In this document: piece by piece, positions 17,281-25,850 of the stretch
Numbering within the stretch: position 1 is the first letter of the stretch
How the letters are laid out: every line of letters begins with the position of its first letter
Assembly: GCF_002909255.1 (NCBI RefSeq)
Contig: NZ_PIOB01000005.1
Span: forward strand, 62,001 to 126,000
Source of the DNA: Arenibacter hampyeongensis
Lineage (GTDB): Bacteria > Bacteroidota > Bacteroidia > Flavobacteriales > Flavobacteriaceae
Length of the DNA: 64,000 nucleotides
Reading direction: 5' to 3'
Notes under the pieces: generated by a model
Database searches by the model: none
What the model was told of the DNA's origin: nothing
The model's input: only the letters and a program-made list of their open reading frames with translations
Translations under genes and position numbers: made by a program

Positions 17281-17392
17281 TATTTTAGTTTTTGATAAAG
17301 CTAAAATAAAATTTTTAATCGTTACGGCCTCAAAAAGGATTGGTGCCAACCAAATTTTTAACCTCAACAATAGTGGCTGTTGATTAGCCCTC

Positions 17393-17980
17393 TTATTGTG
17401 CTTTGTAATAATTGTTCTTAATGGAATCCATCATTTTATTCCCTTCGGAAATGGAGGTGATCATACCCCATTGATTATCTGAAAACAAGGGTTTTAGAGG
17501 TTGCTCCAATTTTGGAATTTTCGGAAATACCAGCTCAAGCTTTTTGTCCCACACTTTGTAATATTTTAAAAGGTCATCCGGATATACAACCTTTCGTTTG
17601 GTTCCCTCATCTATACCTCTAAAAGGCTGTGGAATGTTTAGGTACCCATAATCGTCCGTGAGTTGTTCGCCAACGTGGATGTCTCGGATAGCTACTTCAA
17701 AATCGTAGGCCGTAGTTAGGCAATTGGAATTAAAGCTGTGGTTGACATATCTTGCATTGTCCCAACACAATATAAACCTCCCTTTATTGTCCCTAAAGGT
17801 ATAGGTATCCAAAATAGATTGGTAGAGGGGTTCCAAAGATTCAAGTTCGGTCGGGCTAAATTCTCGATCTAACTTATCCAATACCCAGGTAATGGTTCCG
17901 GCTGGAATAAATTCAGTGGCTACCACGCCATAGCCAACCTCCTTGTTGATGAATTGTAATTCTGTTTTGGGATGAATCAT
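17393..17980 (-). CDS. SET domain protein
   Basis: This 195-residue cytoplasmic protein has SET lysine-methyltransferase hallmarks: GYGVVATEFIPAGTITWVLD (about 16-35), the pseudoknot motif YVNHSFNSNC (about 79-88) and GEQLTDDYGYLN (about 103-114). The Tyr in DDYGY matches the catalytic tyrosine position of SET enzymes. The region after the SET core lacks the Cys-rich post-SET motif. The start is ATG 17980; the frame extends to a TTG at 18037 without domain support. No bacterial substrate can be inferred. The sulfatase gene follows on the same strand after 112 bases, and co-transcription is unproven. Confidence 0.85.
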   Translation of the reverse strand: MIHPKTELQFINKEVGYGVVATEFIPAGTITWVLDKLDREFSPTELESLEPLYQSILDTYTFRDNKGRFILCWDNARYVNHSFNSNCLTTAYDFEVAIRDIHVGEQLTDDYGYLNIPQPFRGIDEGTKRKVVYPDDLLKYYKVWDKKLELVFPKIPKLEQPLKPLFSDNQWGMITSISEGNKMMDSIKNNYYKAQ

Positions 17981-18193
17981 TTTAAACAATAAAATAATCT
18001 CATTAGTACTGAATAGTTTCCTCCTTTTCGTTTGCAATACTTATAATTGTTGCCGGTTGCCCACACATTTGTCCATTGGTTGGAGCGGGTAAAATGTTTT
18101 GGGATTAGGGCCAATTAATTGGAATACAATAAAGAAAGATAAGCAAAATTACATTGCATTTCTCAGCTTTATAAAAAATAAAAAAGGAGTTGT

Positions 18194-18721
18194 TTAGGAC
18201 AAATAAAGATCGACCAATCCTTCCGGGGTATCAACAAAAATGGTGTTGTTTTCACGATCCACCTTAACAATGATCTCATCCCTAACGGGTATAAGTAATT
18301 GTATATCGCCTTTTTCGACCTCAAATAGGGCCTGGGAAGTGCTGTCGTTAATACTTTGAATTGTTCCTATATTCCCATGGACTTTATCTTCCATAGTAAA
18401 ACCAATAACTTCATGGTAGTAGAACTTATTGCCTTTTAATTTTGGCAAAAACTTTAGGGGAAGATAGATCTCGGAGCCCATTACCTTATCTGCGTCCGAT
18501 TCATCGGCAACCTCTTCAAAGCGCACCCGTAATAAACTGGATTTGTGAAGTTGACTTTTTTCAATAAAAAAAGGAACCAGATTGTTTCCAAGAGAAACAA
18601 ATACTGATTCCAATTTTTCGTACAATTCGGGTTCATCGGTATCCAATTTAATGAGTACCTCACCCTTAAAGCTATGTTTAGAAACGATTTTACCGAGGTA
18701 GAAACATTCTTCCTTTGTCAT
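18194..18721 (-). CDS. rimM: ribosome maturation factor RimM
   Basis: This 175-residue protein would help mature the 30S head and 16S rRNA by binding protein S19. The N-terminal RimM domain begins FYLGKIVSKHSFKGEVLIKL (6-25), and the PRC-barrel-like C-terminal half includes YYHEVIGFTM and IPVRDEIIVKVDRENNTIFV, followed by a short tail with PEGL, the family's usual close. It lies 13 bases after rpsP on the same strand, the standard Bacteroidota rpsP-rimM arrangement, and is probably transcribed from the rpsP promoter. Confidence 0.96.
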   Translation of the reverse strand: MTKEECFYLGKIVSKHSFKGEVLIKLDTDEPELYEKLESVFVSLGNNLVPFFIEKSQLHKSSLLRVRFEEVADESDADKVMGSEIYLPLKFLPKLKGNKFYYHEVIGFTMEDKVHGNIGTIQSINDSTSQALFEVEKGDIQLLIPVRDEIIVKVDRENNTIFVDTPEGLVDLYLS

Positions 18722-18734
18722 CGTTTGTAATTAG

Positions 18735-19343
18735 CTATTCTTTTTCTTTTGTCTCTTCAGGAGCTTCAGCCGGTGCAGCTGTTTCTTCAGTCGCTGCTTC
18801 TGGTGCAGCCACTTCAGTCACCTCAGCAACTTCAGCAACTTCTTCTACTATAGGAGCAGCTTCTTCAATTACTTCTTCAGCAGCAGGAGCCTCAGCTTCA
18901 ACAGCAGCGGCGATACGTTTTTCGTTAACCTCTTTCTCAGCTTTTAAAGCTTTAGCTCTGGCGTCAGCTTCTGCTTTCGCAAGACCATCTACCTTAGAGC
19001 CAACGATATTTGATTTTTCTTCCAACCAAGCGTTGAATTTTTCTTCAACTTGCTCTTCGGTCAGGGCACCTTTACGTAAACCACCTAATAAATGGTGCTT
19101 TAAAAGTACTCCTTTGTAAGATAGAATTCTCTTTGCAGTTTCAGAAGGCTGTGCACCATTCTGTAACCATTTTACAGAACCATCTACATCCAATTCAATA
19201 GTTGCAGGGTTTGTGTTTGGGTTGTAAATACCTAATTTTTCTAAATATTTACCGTCTCTTTTAGCACGGGAATCCGCAGCTACTACCCAATAAAATGGTT
19301 TTCCTTTTTTACCGTGTCTTTGTAATCTAATTCTAACTGGCAT
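18735..19343 (-). CDS. rpsP: 30S ribosomal protein S16 with long acidic C-terminal tail
   Basis: This is ribosomal protein S16, a component of the small-subunit body. The core is standard over about 85 residues (PVRIRLQRHGKKGKPFYWVV, then RDGKYLEKLGIYNPNTNP). It is followed by a helical linker (about 88-145) and an Ala/Glu/Val-rich tail (about 146-202), giving 202 residues in total, more than twice the usual 80-90. Extended S16 is known in Bacteroidota, but this tail is long and of low complexity. A promoter matching the Bacteroidota consensus lies at 19416-19445. Confidence 0.97.
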   Translation of the reverse strand: MPVRIRLQRHGKKGKPFYWVVAADSRAKRDGKYLEKLGIYNPNTNPATIELDVDGSVKWLQNGAQPSETAKRILSYKGVLLKHHLLGGLRKGALTEEQVEEKFNAWLEEKSNIVGSKVDGLAKAEADARAKALKAEKEVNEKRIAAAVEAEAPAAEEVIEEAAPIVEEVAEVAEVTEVAAPEAATEETAAPAEAPEETKEKE

Positions 19344-19415
19344 ATCACATTAATTTGTAGGGTGCCCGACCCTTGGTTATTAATTCTTTTTCGCTTTTAT
19401 AAGTTTAAGCGGGTG

Positions 19416-19445
19416 CAAATATACGCTATTTCTATTATTGGGCAA
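19416..19445 (-). promoter_or_regulatory. rpsP-rimM promoter
   Basis: On the minus strand, TTG (19443-19445), a 19-base spacer and TATATTTG (19416-19423) match the Bacteroidota housekeeping promoter TTTG-N19-TAnnTTTG. A second TATATTTG lies at 19457-19464 without a well-placed upstream element. The start codon is 72 bases downstream of the -7 box. Confidence 0.7.
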
Positions 19446-19566
19446 TAAATATTTTGCAAATATAATACTTATGGTCAAGGTTAATAACTCTTAACAACTC
19501 GCCCTTTATAAGTGGCCGTCATTTTTGTAATTTTAACCCACTTTTTAACCGCTGAGGAAACTTAAT

Positions 19567-22500
19567 ATGTACCTGATTTTTGACACTGAAACTACTGGAT
19601 TGCCCAAACGCTGGGATGCGCCATATACGGATACCGACAATTGGCCACGGTGTATTCAAATAGCTTGGCAATTGCATGATTCCATGGGTAATTTGGTGGA
19701 AAGTCAGGATTATTTGGTACAGCCGGACGGATTTAATATTCCGTACGATGCGGAACAAATTCATGGTATTTCTACAGAATTGGCCCAACAAAAGGGTATT
19801 CCAATAGGTGAAGTATTGGAAAAATTCAACACGGCACTTTCAAAAACAAAATTTGTAGTGGGTCAGAATGTGGGATTCGACCTTAATATTATGGGGGCCG
19901 AATTTCATCGGTACGAAGTTGGGAATTCGTTACAGGAATTGCCTGTATTGGACACCTGTACCGAACATACTGCCCAATTATGTCAGATTCCCGGAGGGCG
20001 TGGCGGTAAGTTTAAATTGCCAACCTTAACGGAACTTCATCAATATTTGTTTGGAGAGCCTTTTGGGGAGGCGCACAATGCTACTGCCGATGTGGAAGCA
20101 ACCACGCGTTGTTTCTTGGAATTGATCCGTAAAAAGCAATACACGGCAGAACAATTGGACGTTAAGCCCGATTATTTTAAAAATTTCTCCGAGGCCAATC
20201 CCCTAGAGATCCAGCTAATAGGATTGAAGCACATCAACCTAAAGAAGGCGTCCAAGAAAATAGCCGATGCCCTTTGGGAGAAGGATACTGGTGAAATTTC
20301 CAAGGAGGAAATCAAAGAGAATTTAGCCACTTTGGCAACGGCCAACTTTGCCCATCTCCATAATCATACACAGTTTTCCATTTTACAGTCTACGATAAGT
20401 ATACCTGCTTTGATTTCAGCAACCGCAAAGGCTAAAATGCCAGCGGTGGCGATGACGGATCATGCCAATATGATGGGTGCCTTTCATTTTGTTAACGGAG
20501 TCCTAAACCATAACAAAGGAGTTGTTTCTAGAAATGAAGATAATTTAAGGCGCTATGAAGCCACTAATAATGGAACTCTGGAAGAGGGGCAAGAAGCATT
20601 GGAAGAACTACCGGAACCGGAGGTGGAGATTACACCGATTATAGGCTGTGAATTTCAAGTTTGTGAAGATCACACCAATAAATCCCAAAAGGATAACGGG
20701 TATCAGATAGTAATGCTGGCCAAAAATAAGGACGGGTATCTAAATTTGGCTAAAATGTCATCCATTGCCTTTGTAGATGGCAAGTATTATGTTCCCCGTA
20801 TTGATAAAAAGGTGATTGAGCAGTACAAGGAAGGTATTATTGTATTAACAGGTAACCTTTACGGTGAAGTGCCGAGTAAGGTGTTAAATGTTGGGGAAAA
20901 TCAGGCGGAGGAAGCCTTACTTTGGTGGAAGGAAACTTTTGGTGATGACCTGTATATGGAAATTATGCGTCATGGTCAGGAGGATGAAGACCGTGTAAAC
21001 CAAGTATTGATTCAGTTTGCACAAAAGCATAATGTAAAATTAGTTGCGACCAACAATACCTATTACCAGGAAAAGCAGAATGCACATGCACACGATATTT
21101 TACTCTGTGTAAAAGATGGAGAAAAACAAGCCACTCCTATAGGTCGCGGTCGTGGTTACCGATATGGGTTGCCCAACCAGGAGTATTACTTTAAGTCTTC
21201 AGATGAAATGAAGGAACTTTTTAAGGATATTCCAGAGGCGATTACCAATATTCAGGAAGTTATAGATAAGGTTGAGACATTTACCCTTGCCCGTGATGTG
21301 TTATTGCCTGCTTTTGACATTCCAGAGGAGTTTAGGTTCGAAGAAGATCAACTTGATGGAGGCAAACGAGGCGAGAACAAATATCTGCGCCATATCACCT
21401 ATGAGGGAGCGAAAAAAAGATATGGAGAAATTACAGCTGAAATTGATGAGCGGCTGGATTTTGAGCTTAAGGTAATTGAGAAAACCGGATATCCGGGCTA
21501 TTTCTTGATTGTTGAGGATTTTATTAGGGCAGCTCGTAGTATGGATGTGTCCGTAGGCCCCGGTCGTGGATCTGCAGCGGGATCAGCCGTTGCTTACTGT
21601 CTATGGATAACCAATTTGGATCCTATTAAGTACGACCTACTTTTTGAGCGTTTCCTAAATCCAGATCGTGTGTCCATGCCCGATATCGATATTGATTTTG
21701 ATGACGAAGGCCGTGGGCGTGTAATGGATTATGTGATCAATAAATACGGAGCCAATCAGGTTGCCCAGATCATCACCTATGGCACTATGGCGGCAAAATC
21801 ATCAATTCGGGATACCGCGCGTGCCTTAGATTTGCCTTTGGGAGATGCGGATCGAATGGCAAAGCTGATTCCCAACATGTCCAAGCTGAAAAAGATTATT
21901 GGGGTTGATGAAAAAACGTTAAAGGAAAAATTCAATAGCGAGGAACTTATTAAGATCAATGAGTTGCTGGCTATTTCTGAAGGAGAAGGCTTGGAATCTG
22001 AAACCTTGAACCAGGCTTATATATTGGAGGGTTCTGTTCGTAACACCGGTATACATGCATGTGGGGTGATCATTACGCCAGATGATATTACCAAGTTCGT
22101 TCCAGTGGCCCTGGCTAAGGATTCCGAGATGTATTGCACCCAGTTTGATAACTCGGTGGTGGAAAGTGCAGGCTTGCTAAAAATGGATTTCTTGGGGTTA
22201 AAAACCTTGACCCTTATCAAGGATACCGTTAAAATTGTAAAAGCCAAACACGGCGTAGAATTGGATCCGGAGAATTTTCCTTTGGATGATGAAAAAACCT
22301 ACGAGCTGTTCCAGCGCGGGGAAACTGTTGGGGTGTTCCAATATGAATCTCCTGGGATGCAAAAACACATGCGGGCTCTAAAACCCACTGTTTTTGCCGA
22401 TCTGATTGCCATGAACGCCTTGTACCGCCCAGGTCCGATGGAGTACATACCCAGTTTCATAGCCCGTAAACATGGTACGGAAGAAATTAATTATGACCTT

Positions 22501-24003
22501 GATGCCTGCGAAGAGTATTTAGCGGAAACATACGGAATAACCGTGTATCAGGAGCAGGTGATGCTCCTTTCGCAGAAGTTGGCGGATTTCACTAAAGGTG
22601 AGGCCGACGTTTTGCGAAAGGCGATGGGTAAAAAGCAAAAGTATGTCCTGGATAAAATGAAACCCCAGTTTATAAAACAGGCTTCGGAAAAAGGACATGC
22701 GGTAGACAAATTAGAGAAAATTTGGAAAGACTGGGAGGCCTTTGCTGCTTATGCATTTAATAAAAGTCACTCCACCTGCTATGCTTGGATAGCTTACCAG
22801 ACTGCATATTGTAAAGCACATTACCCTGCGGAATACATGGCGGCTGTATTGTCCAATAACATGAACGACATAAAGCAGGTTACCTTCTTTATGGAGGAGT
22901 GTAAACGAATGGGGTTGGATGTTTTGGGACCAGATGTAAATGAATCCTATTACAAATTTGCGGTGAATGATGCCGGAGCGGTGCGTTTTGGTATGGGAGC
23001 CGTAAAAGGGGTTGGTCGTGGAGCAGTTGAAACCATAGTGGGGAATAGAAAGGAAAACGGTCCTTACAAATCTGTTTTTGATCTTTCCAAGCGTATAGAC
23101 CTGAGGGCTGCCAATAAAAAAGCCTTTGAAAATTTAGCAGTGGCAGGAGGTTTTGATTCTTTTGGGGATACCCATAGGGCTCAATATTTTTATGATGAAG
23201 GGGATGGAATTACCTTCTTGGAAAAGGCCATGAAATATGGGGCCAAATTTCAAGAGAACGAAAATTCCTCACAGGTGAGTTTATTTGGTGAGGCCAGTGA
23301 TGTGCAGATACCTGAACCCGTAGTACCGCCCTGTGAGGAATGGGGGACTATGGAGAAACTGCGCCGCGAAAAGGAAGTGGTCGGAATTTATATTTCCGGA
23401 CACCCATTGGACGATTTTAATTCGGAAATAAAGGCTTTCTGTAATGCAAGTCTTTCCAATTTAAATGATTTGGATACCATAGTAAATAGGGAAGTTTCTT
23501 TTGCAGGGGTAATTACCGATGTGCAGCACCGGGTTTCCAAAAATGGCAAAGGATGGGCCATGTTCACCATGGAAGATTATACGGATACTTTCGAATTTAG
23601 AATGTTCGGGGAAGAATATTTAAAATTTCGTCATTTCCTTATGATCAATTCTTTTGCCTATGTTAAAGTATTTGTTCGTGAAGGATGGGTGAACAGGGAT
23701 ACTGGTAAAAAGAGCGATCCCAGGATGCAGTTTAATATGATCATGATGTTGCAGGATGTAATGGAAACCTTTGCCAAAAAACTTACCATAAAGTTGGATA
23801 TATCCCAATTGAAGGAGGAAAGCATTTTAGATTTAAAGGATACCTTGGTTTCTCATCAGGGGAACCACCCTTTAAGTTTTGTGGTATACGAGATGGAGGA
23901 ACAGATTAAAGTCAACATGACCTGTAGAAAACAAAAAATTCAAATATCAAGTGAACTGCTTCTTCAGCTTAATGAAAAAGACGTACATTACAAGTTGAAT
24001 TAG
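19567..24003 (+). CDS. dnaE: DNA polymerase III alpha subunit with fused N-terminal proofreading exonuclease
   Basis: This 1478-residue replicative polymerase carries its own proofreading domain. Residues 1-190 are a DnaQ-type DEDDh exonuclease with D6/E8 (FDTETTG), D105 (GQNVGFDLN) and H170/D175 (HNATADVEAT). The PHP domain follows (HLHNHTQFS at 263-271; TDHANMMGAFHF). The polymerase core shows GPGRGSAAGSAVAYCLWI and the catalytic aspartates of PDIDIDF (D706, D708). A C-terminal OB-fold includes VSFAGVITDVQHRVSKNGKG. In Escherichia coli these activities are on separate DnaE and DnaQ chains. It appears monocistronic, divergent from rpsP-rimM. Confidence 0.97.
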   Translation: MYLIFDTETTGLPKRWDAPYTDTDNWPRCIQIAWQLHDSMGNLVESQDYLVQPDGFNIPYDAEQIHGISTELAQQKGIPIGEVLEKFNTALSKTKFVVGQNVGFDLNIMGAEFHRYEVGNSLQELPVLDTCTEHTAQLCQIPGGRGGKFKLPTLTELHQYLFGEPFGEAHNATADVEATTRCFLELIRKKQYTAEQLDVKPDYFKNFSEANPLEIQLIGLKHINLKKASKKIADALWEKDTGEISKEEIKENLATLATANFAHLHNHTQFSILQSTISIPALISATAKAKMPAVAMTDHANMMGAFHFVNGVLNHNKGVVSRNEDNLRRYEATNNGTLEEGQEALEELPEPEVEITPIIGCEFQVCEDHTNKSQKDNGYQIVMLAKNKDGYLNLAKMSSIAFVDGKYYVPRIDKKVIEQYKEGIIVLTGNLYGEVPSKVLNVGENQAEEALLWWKETFGDDLYMEIMRHGQEDEDRVNQVLIQFAQKHNVKLVATNNTYYQEKQNAHAHDILLCVKDGEKQATPIGRGRGYRYGLPNQEYYFKSSDEMKELFKDIPEAITNIQEVIDKVETFTLARDVLLPAFDIPEEFRFEEDQLDGGKRGENKYLRHITYEGAKKRYGEITAEIDERLDFELKVIEKTGYPGYFLIVEDFIRAARSMDVSVGPGRGSAAGSAVAYCLWITNLDPIKYDLLFERFLNPDRVSMPDIDIDFDDEGRGRVMDYVINKYGANQVAQIITYGTMAAKSSIRDTARALDLPLGDADRMAKLIPNMSKLKKIIGVDEKTLKEKFNSEELIKINELLAISEGEGLESETLNQAYILEGSVRNTGIHACGVIITPDDITKFVPVALAKDSEMYCTQFDNSVVESAGLLKMDFLGLKTLTLIKDTVKIVKAKHGVELDPENFPLDDEKTYELFQRGETVGVFQYESPGMQKHMRALKPTVFADLIAMNALYRPGPMEYIPSFIARKHGTEEINYDLDACEEYLAETYGITVYQEQVMLLSQKLADFTKGEADVLRKAMGKKQKYVLDKMKPQFIKQASEKGHAVDKLEKIWKDWEAFAAYAFNKSHSTCYAWIAYQTAYCKAHYPAEYMAAVLSNNMNDIKQVTFFMEECKRMGLDVLGPDVNESYYKFAVNDAGAVRFGMGAVKGVGRGAVETIVGNRKENGPYKSVFDLSKRIDLRAANKKAFENLAVAGGFDSFGDTHRAQYFYDEGDGITFLEKAMKYGAKFQENENSSQVSLFGEASDVQIPEPVVPPCEEWGTMEKLRREKEVVGIYISGHPLDDFNSEIKAFCNASLSNLNDLDTIVNREVSFAGVITDVQHRVSKNGKGWAMFTMEDYTDTFEFRMFGEEYLKFRHFLMINSFAYVKVFVREGWVNRDTGKKSDPRMQFNMIMMLQDVMETFAKKLTIKLDISQLKEESILDLKDTLVSHQGNHPLSFVVYEMEEQIKVNMTCRKQKIQISSELLLQLNEKDVHYKLN

Positions 24004-24123
24004 GAGATAAAAGGCCTGTTGTCTGGATTGGGAACCCCATGTACCGAAAAAGAATAGGTTTTATTGATTTAGTCATAGTCAAAACGAATATAATGTTAGT
24101 AAGGAAAAGGCAAAATAATTGTC

Positions 24124-24131
24124 TAAATTTG
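24124..24131 (+). promoter_or_regulatory. -7 box of the thioredoxin promoter
   Basis: TAAATTTG is an exact match to the Bacteroidota -7 element TAnnTTTG, 24 bases before the trxA start codon. No clear TTTG was found at the upstream position, so the promoter call is partial. Confidence 0.45.
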
Positions 24132-24154
24132 TATAATATTTAAAAAAAACAAAC

Positions 24155-24472
24155 ATGGCATTAGAAATAACAGATGCTACTTTTGATGAGGTAGTTTTAA
24201 AAAGTGATAAACCGGTAGTAGTGGATTTTTGGGCAGCATGGTGTGGTCCTTGTAGAATGGTAGGTCCTATCATCGATGAGGTTAGTACCGAATACGATGG
24301 CAAAGCCATTGTTGGTAAGGTTGATGTAGATGCCAATCAAGAATTTGCAGCTAAATACGGAGTAAGAAATATTCCTACAGTATTGGTATTCAAGAATGGC
24401 GAAATAGTGAACAGACAGGTTGGAGTTTCCCCTAAAAAGGTGTACACTGATGCCATAGATGCATTGCTATAG
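24155..24472 (+). CDS. trxA: thioredoxin
   Basis: This 105-residue cytoplasmic disulfide reductase is a standard thioredoxin. The redox motif WCGPC lies in VVVDFWAAWCGPCRMVGPII (about 21-40), and the cis-proline loop RNIPTVLVF is at about 73-81. There is no signal peptide, so it acts in the cytoplasm with thioredoxin reductase. It has its own -7 box and a strong terminator and is therefore probably a single-gene transcript. Confidence 0.97.
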   Translation: MALEITDATFDEVVLKSDKPVVVDFWAAWCGPCRMVGPIIDEVSTEYDGKAIVGKVDVDANQEFAAKYGVRNIPTVLVFKNGEIVNRQVGVSPKKVYTDAIDALL

Positions 24473-24505
24473 GTCACAGAATCCCGAATAGGGAATATAG
24501 ATGAT

Positions 24506-24536
24506 AAAAAAATCCCGCCAAGAGCGGGATTTTTTT
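24506..24536 (+). terminator. rho-independent terminator after trxA
   Basis: An A-run followed by ATCCCGC pairs with GCGGGAT followed by six T's (loop CAAGA), 34 bases after the trxA stop. The A- and T-runs on both sides would let it work in both directions. Confidence 0.92.
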
Positions 24537-24668
24537 ATGCCCGATTTCCAATGAAGAAAATGTTGGAAACCTCTGAAAATATGAGTTGATAATAGCTTAT
24601 TTAATATGGCTTCCAATTTTTGACATTTGTATATTTCAAACGGGCCATTTCTTCGTTATCTTAGCAGT

Positions 24669-25598
24669 ATGGAGCTACAATCGGAATTACATAAGGCAAG
24701 TTTGTTCCAAAACTTGGAATTGTTGGCCAATCAGGTGGTGGAAGGATTTATTAGTGGCATTCATAAGAGTCCGTTTCATGGATTTTCTGCGGAATTTGCC
24801 GAGCATAAAATTTATAATAATGGGGAAAGTACCAAACATATAGATTGGAAGTTATTCGCCAAGACAGATAAGTTGTATACCAAACGTTATGAAGAGGAGA
24901 CCAATTTACGCTGTCATATCATCTTGGACAATTCCGCATCCATGTATTATCCTGAGGTAGGTGTCCTTAGCTTGGAAAACCTTAATAAAATTGGTTTTGG
25001 AGTTCTAGCCATCGCTTCCTTGATGAATATTCTCAAGAAGCAGAGGGATGCAGTTGGATTAAGTGTTTACTCGGACCAATATAATTTTTATTCCGCTGAG
25101 AAGAGTAGTGAAAGGCACCATCAAATGTTGTTGGCCCAATTAAGTGGGATTGGGCTGGATACAAGGCCGGCAAAGCAGACCAAAACCTATACCTATTTGC
25201 ACCAGATTGCGGAAAAAATTAAACGAAGAAGTTTAATAGTACTGTTTACGGATATGTTTCAATCCTCGGAGGATGACGAGAAACTGTTCAATGCCTTGCA
25301 GCATTTAAAATACAACAAACACGAAGTAATTCTTTTTCATGTCCTGGATAAGGAAACAGAATTCTCATTTGATTTTGAAAATACCCCTAAGCGCTTTTTG
25401 GATGTGGAAACGGGTATCCATATTGATCTTTATGCCGATTCAGTGAAAGAGGCCTATGAAAAGGCCGTGAAGTCCTACTTTGATGAATTGCGACTAAAAT
25501 GTGCCCAGTACAAAATTAAATATGTGGAAGTAGATGTAAAGGATAGTTTCTCTCTGATAATGAACACCTTTCTGGTAGAGCGACAAAAATTTAGGTAG
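24669..25598 (+). CDS. DUF58 domain protein (vWA-like)
   Basis: This 309-residue protein shows the DUF58 signature STKHIDWKLFAKTDKLYTKR (about 56-75), followed by a vWA-like region beginning with the MIDAS-type segment IILDNSASMYY (about 84-94). DUF58 proteins usually accompany MoxR-type AAA+ ATPases and BatA/BatB proteins, but none lies in this window. The start is ATG 24669; the frame reaches back to a TTG at 24627 without domain support. No membrane segment is visible, so it is probably cytoplasmic. Function unknown. Confidence 0.88.
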   Translation: MELQSELHKASLFQNLELLANQVVEGFISGIHKSPFHGFSAEFAEHKIYNNGESTKHIDWKLFAKTDKLYTKRYEEETNLRCHIILDNSASMYYPEVGVLSLENLNKIGFGVLAIASLMNILKKQRDAVGLSVYSDQYNFYSAEKSSERHHQMLLAQLSGIGLDTRPAKQTKTYTYLHQIAEKIKRRSLIVLFTDMFQSSEDDEKLFNALQHLKYNKHEVILFHVLDKETEFSFDFENTPKRFLDVETGIHIDLYADSVKEAYEKAVKSYFDELRLKCAQYKIKYVEVDVKDSFSLIMNTFLVERQKFR

Positions 25599-25624
25599 AA
25601 ACATTCATTATTTTTCGAAAATTG

Positions 25625-25655
25625 TTTGTGCAATTAAATAAGGAGTGTATATTTG
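25625..25655 (+). promoter_or_regulatory. tRNA-Asp promoter
   Basis: TTTG (25625-25628), 19 bases, then TATATTTG (25648-25655) is an exact match to the Bacteroidota consensus TTTG-N19-TAnnTTTG. It lies 17 bases before the tRNA. Confidence 0.85.
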
Positions 25656-25672
25656 CACTCGCTAAACGCCAC

Positions 25673-25746
25673 GGTTCGGTAGTTCAGTTGGTTAGAATAC
25701 CTGCCTGTCACGCAGGGGGTCGCGGGTTCGAGTCCCGTCCGGACCG
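25673..25746 (+). tRNA. tRNA-Asp (anticodon GTC)
   Basis: The 74-base cloverleaf is complete. GGTTCGG/CCGGACC form the acceptor stem with one G-T pair, AGTTCAGTTGGTTAGAAT is the D arm, and CCTGC/GCAGG is the anticodon stem with GTC in the loop. The T arm is GCGGGTTCGAGTCCCGT with the usual TTCGA loop. The discriminator base is G, as expected for Asp. CCA is not encoded. A consensus promoter and a terminator flank it, so it is a stand-alone tRNA gene. Confidence 0.98.
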
Positions 25747-25748
25747 CT

Positions 25749-25785
25749 AAATGCCTTGAAAACAGTATGTTTTCAAGGCATTTTT
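25749..25785 (+). terminator. terminator after tRNA-Asp
   Basis: TGCCTTGAAAAC pairs perfectly with GTTTTCAAGGCA (loop AGTAT), followed by five T's, directly after the tRNA. Confidence 0.9.
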
Positions 25786-25850
25786 CATTATGGGGAAGGT
25801 AAAGAGAGACGAATTTTCCTATATTTACCGCAAATTAATCGAGCCCCACT

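Noticed and set aside
17281..17370. N-terminal extension of the sulfatase at 15853-17280
   Set aside because: The lipoprotein signal begins at ATG 17280; the extra 30 residues put a hydrophilic and unrelated stretch before it.
18715..19119. Plus-strand frame of 134 codons, rich in Ser/Ala
   Set aside because: It is the reverse complement of the low-complexity Ala/Glu tail of ribosomal protein S16; composition and position explain it fully.
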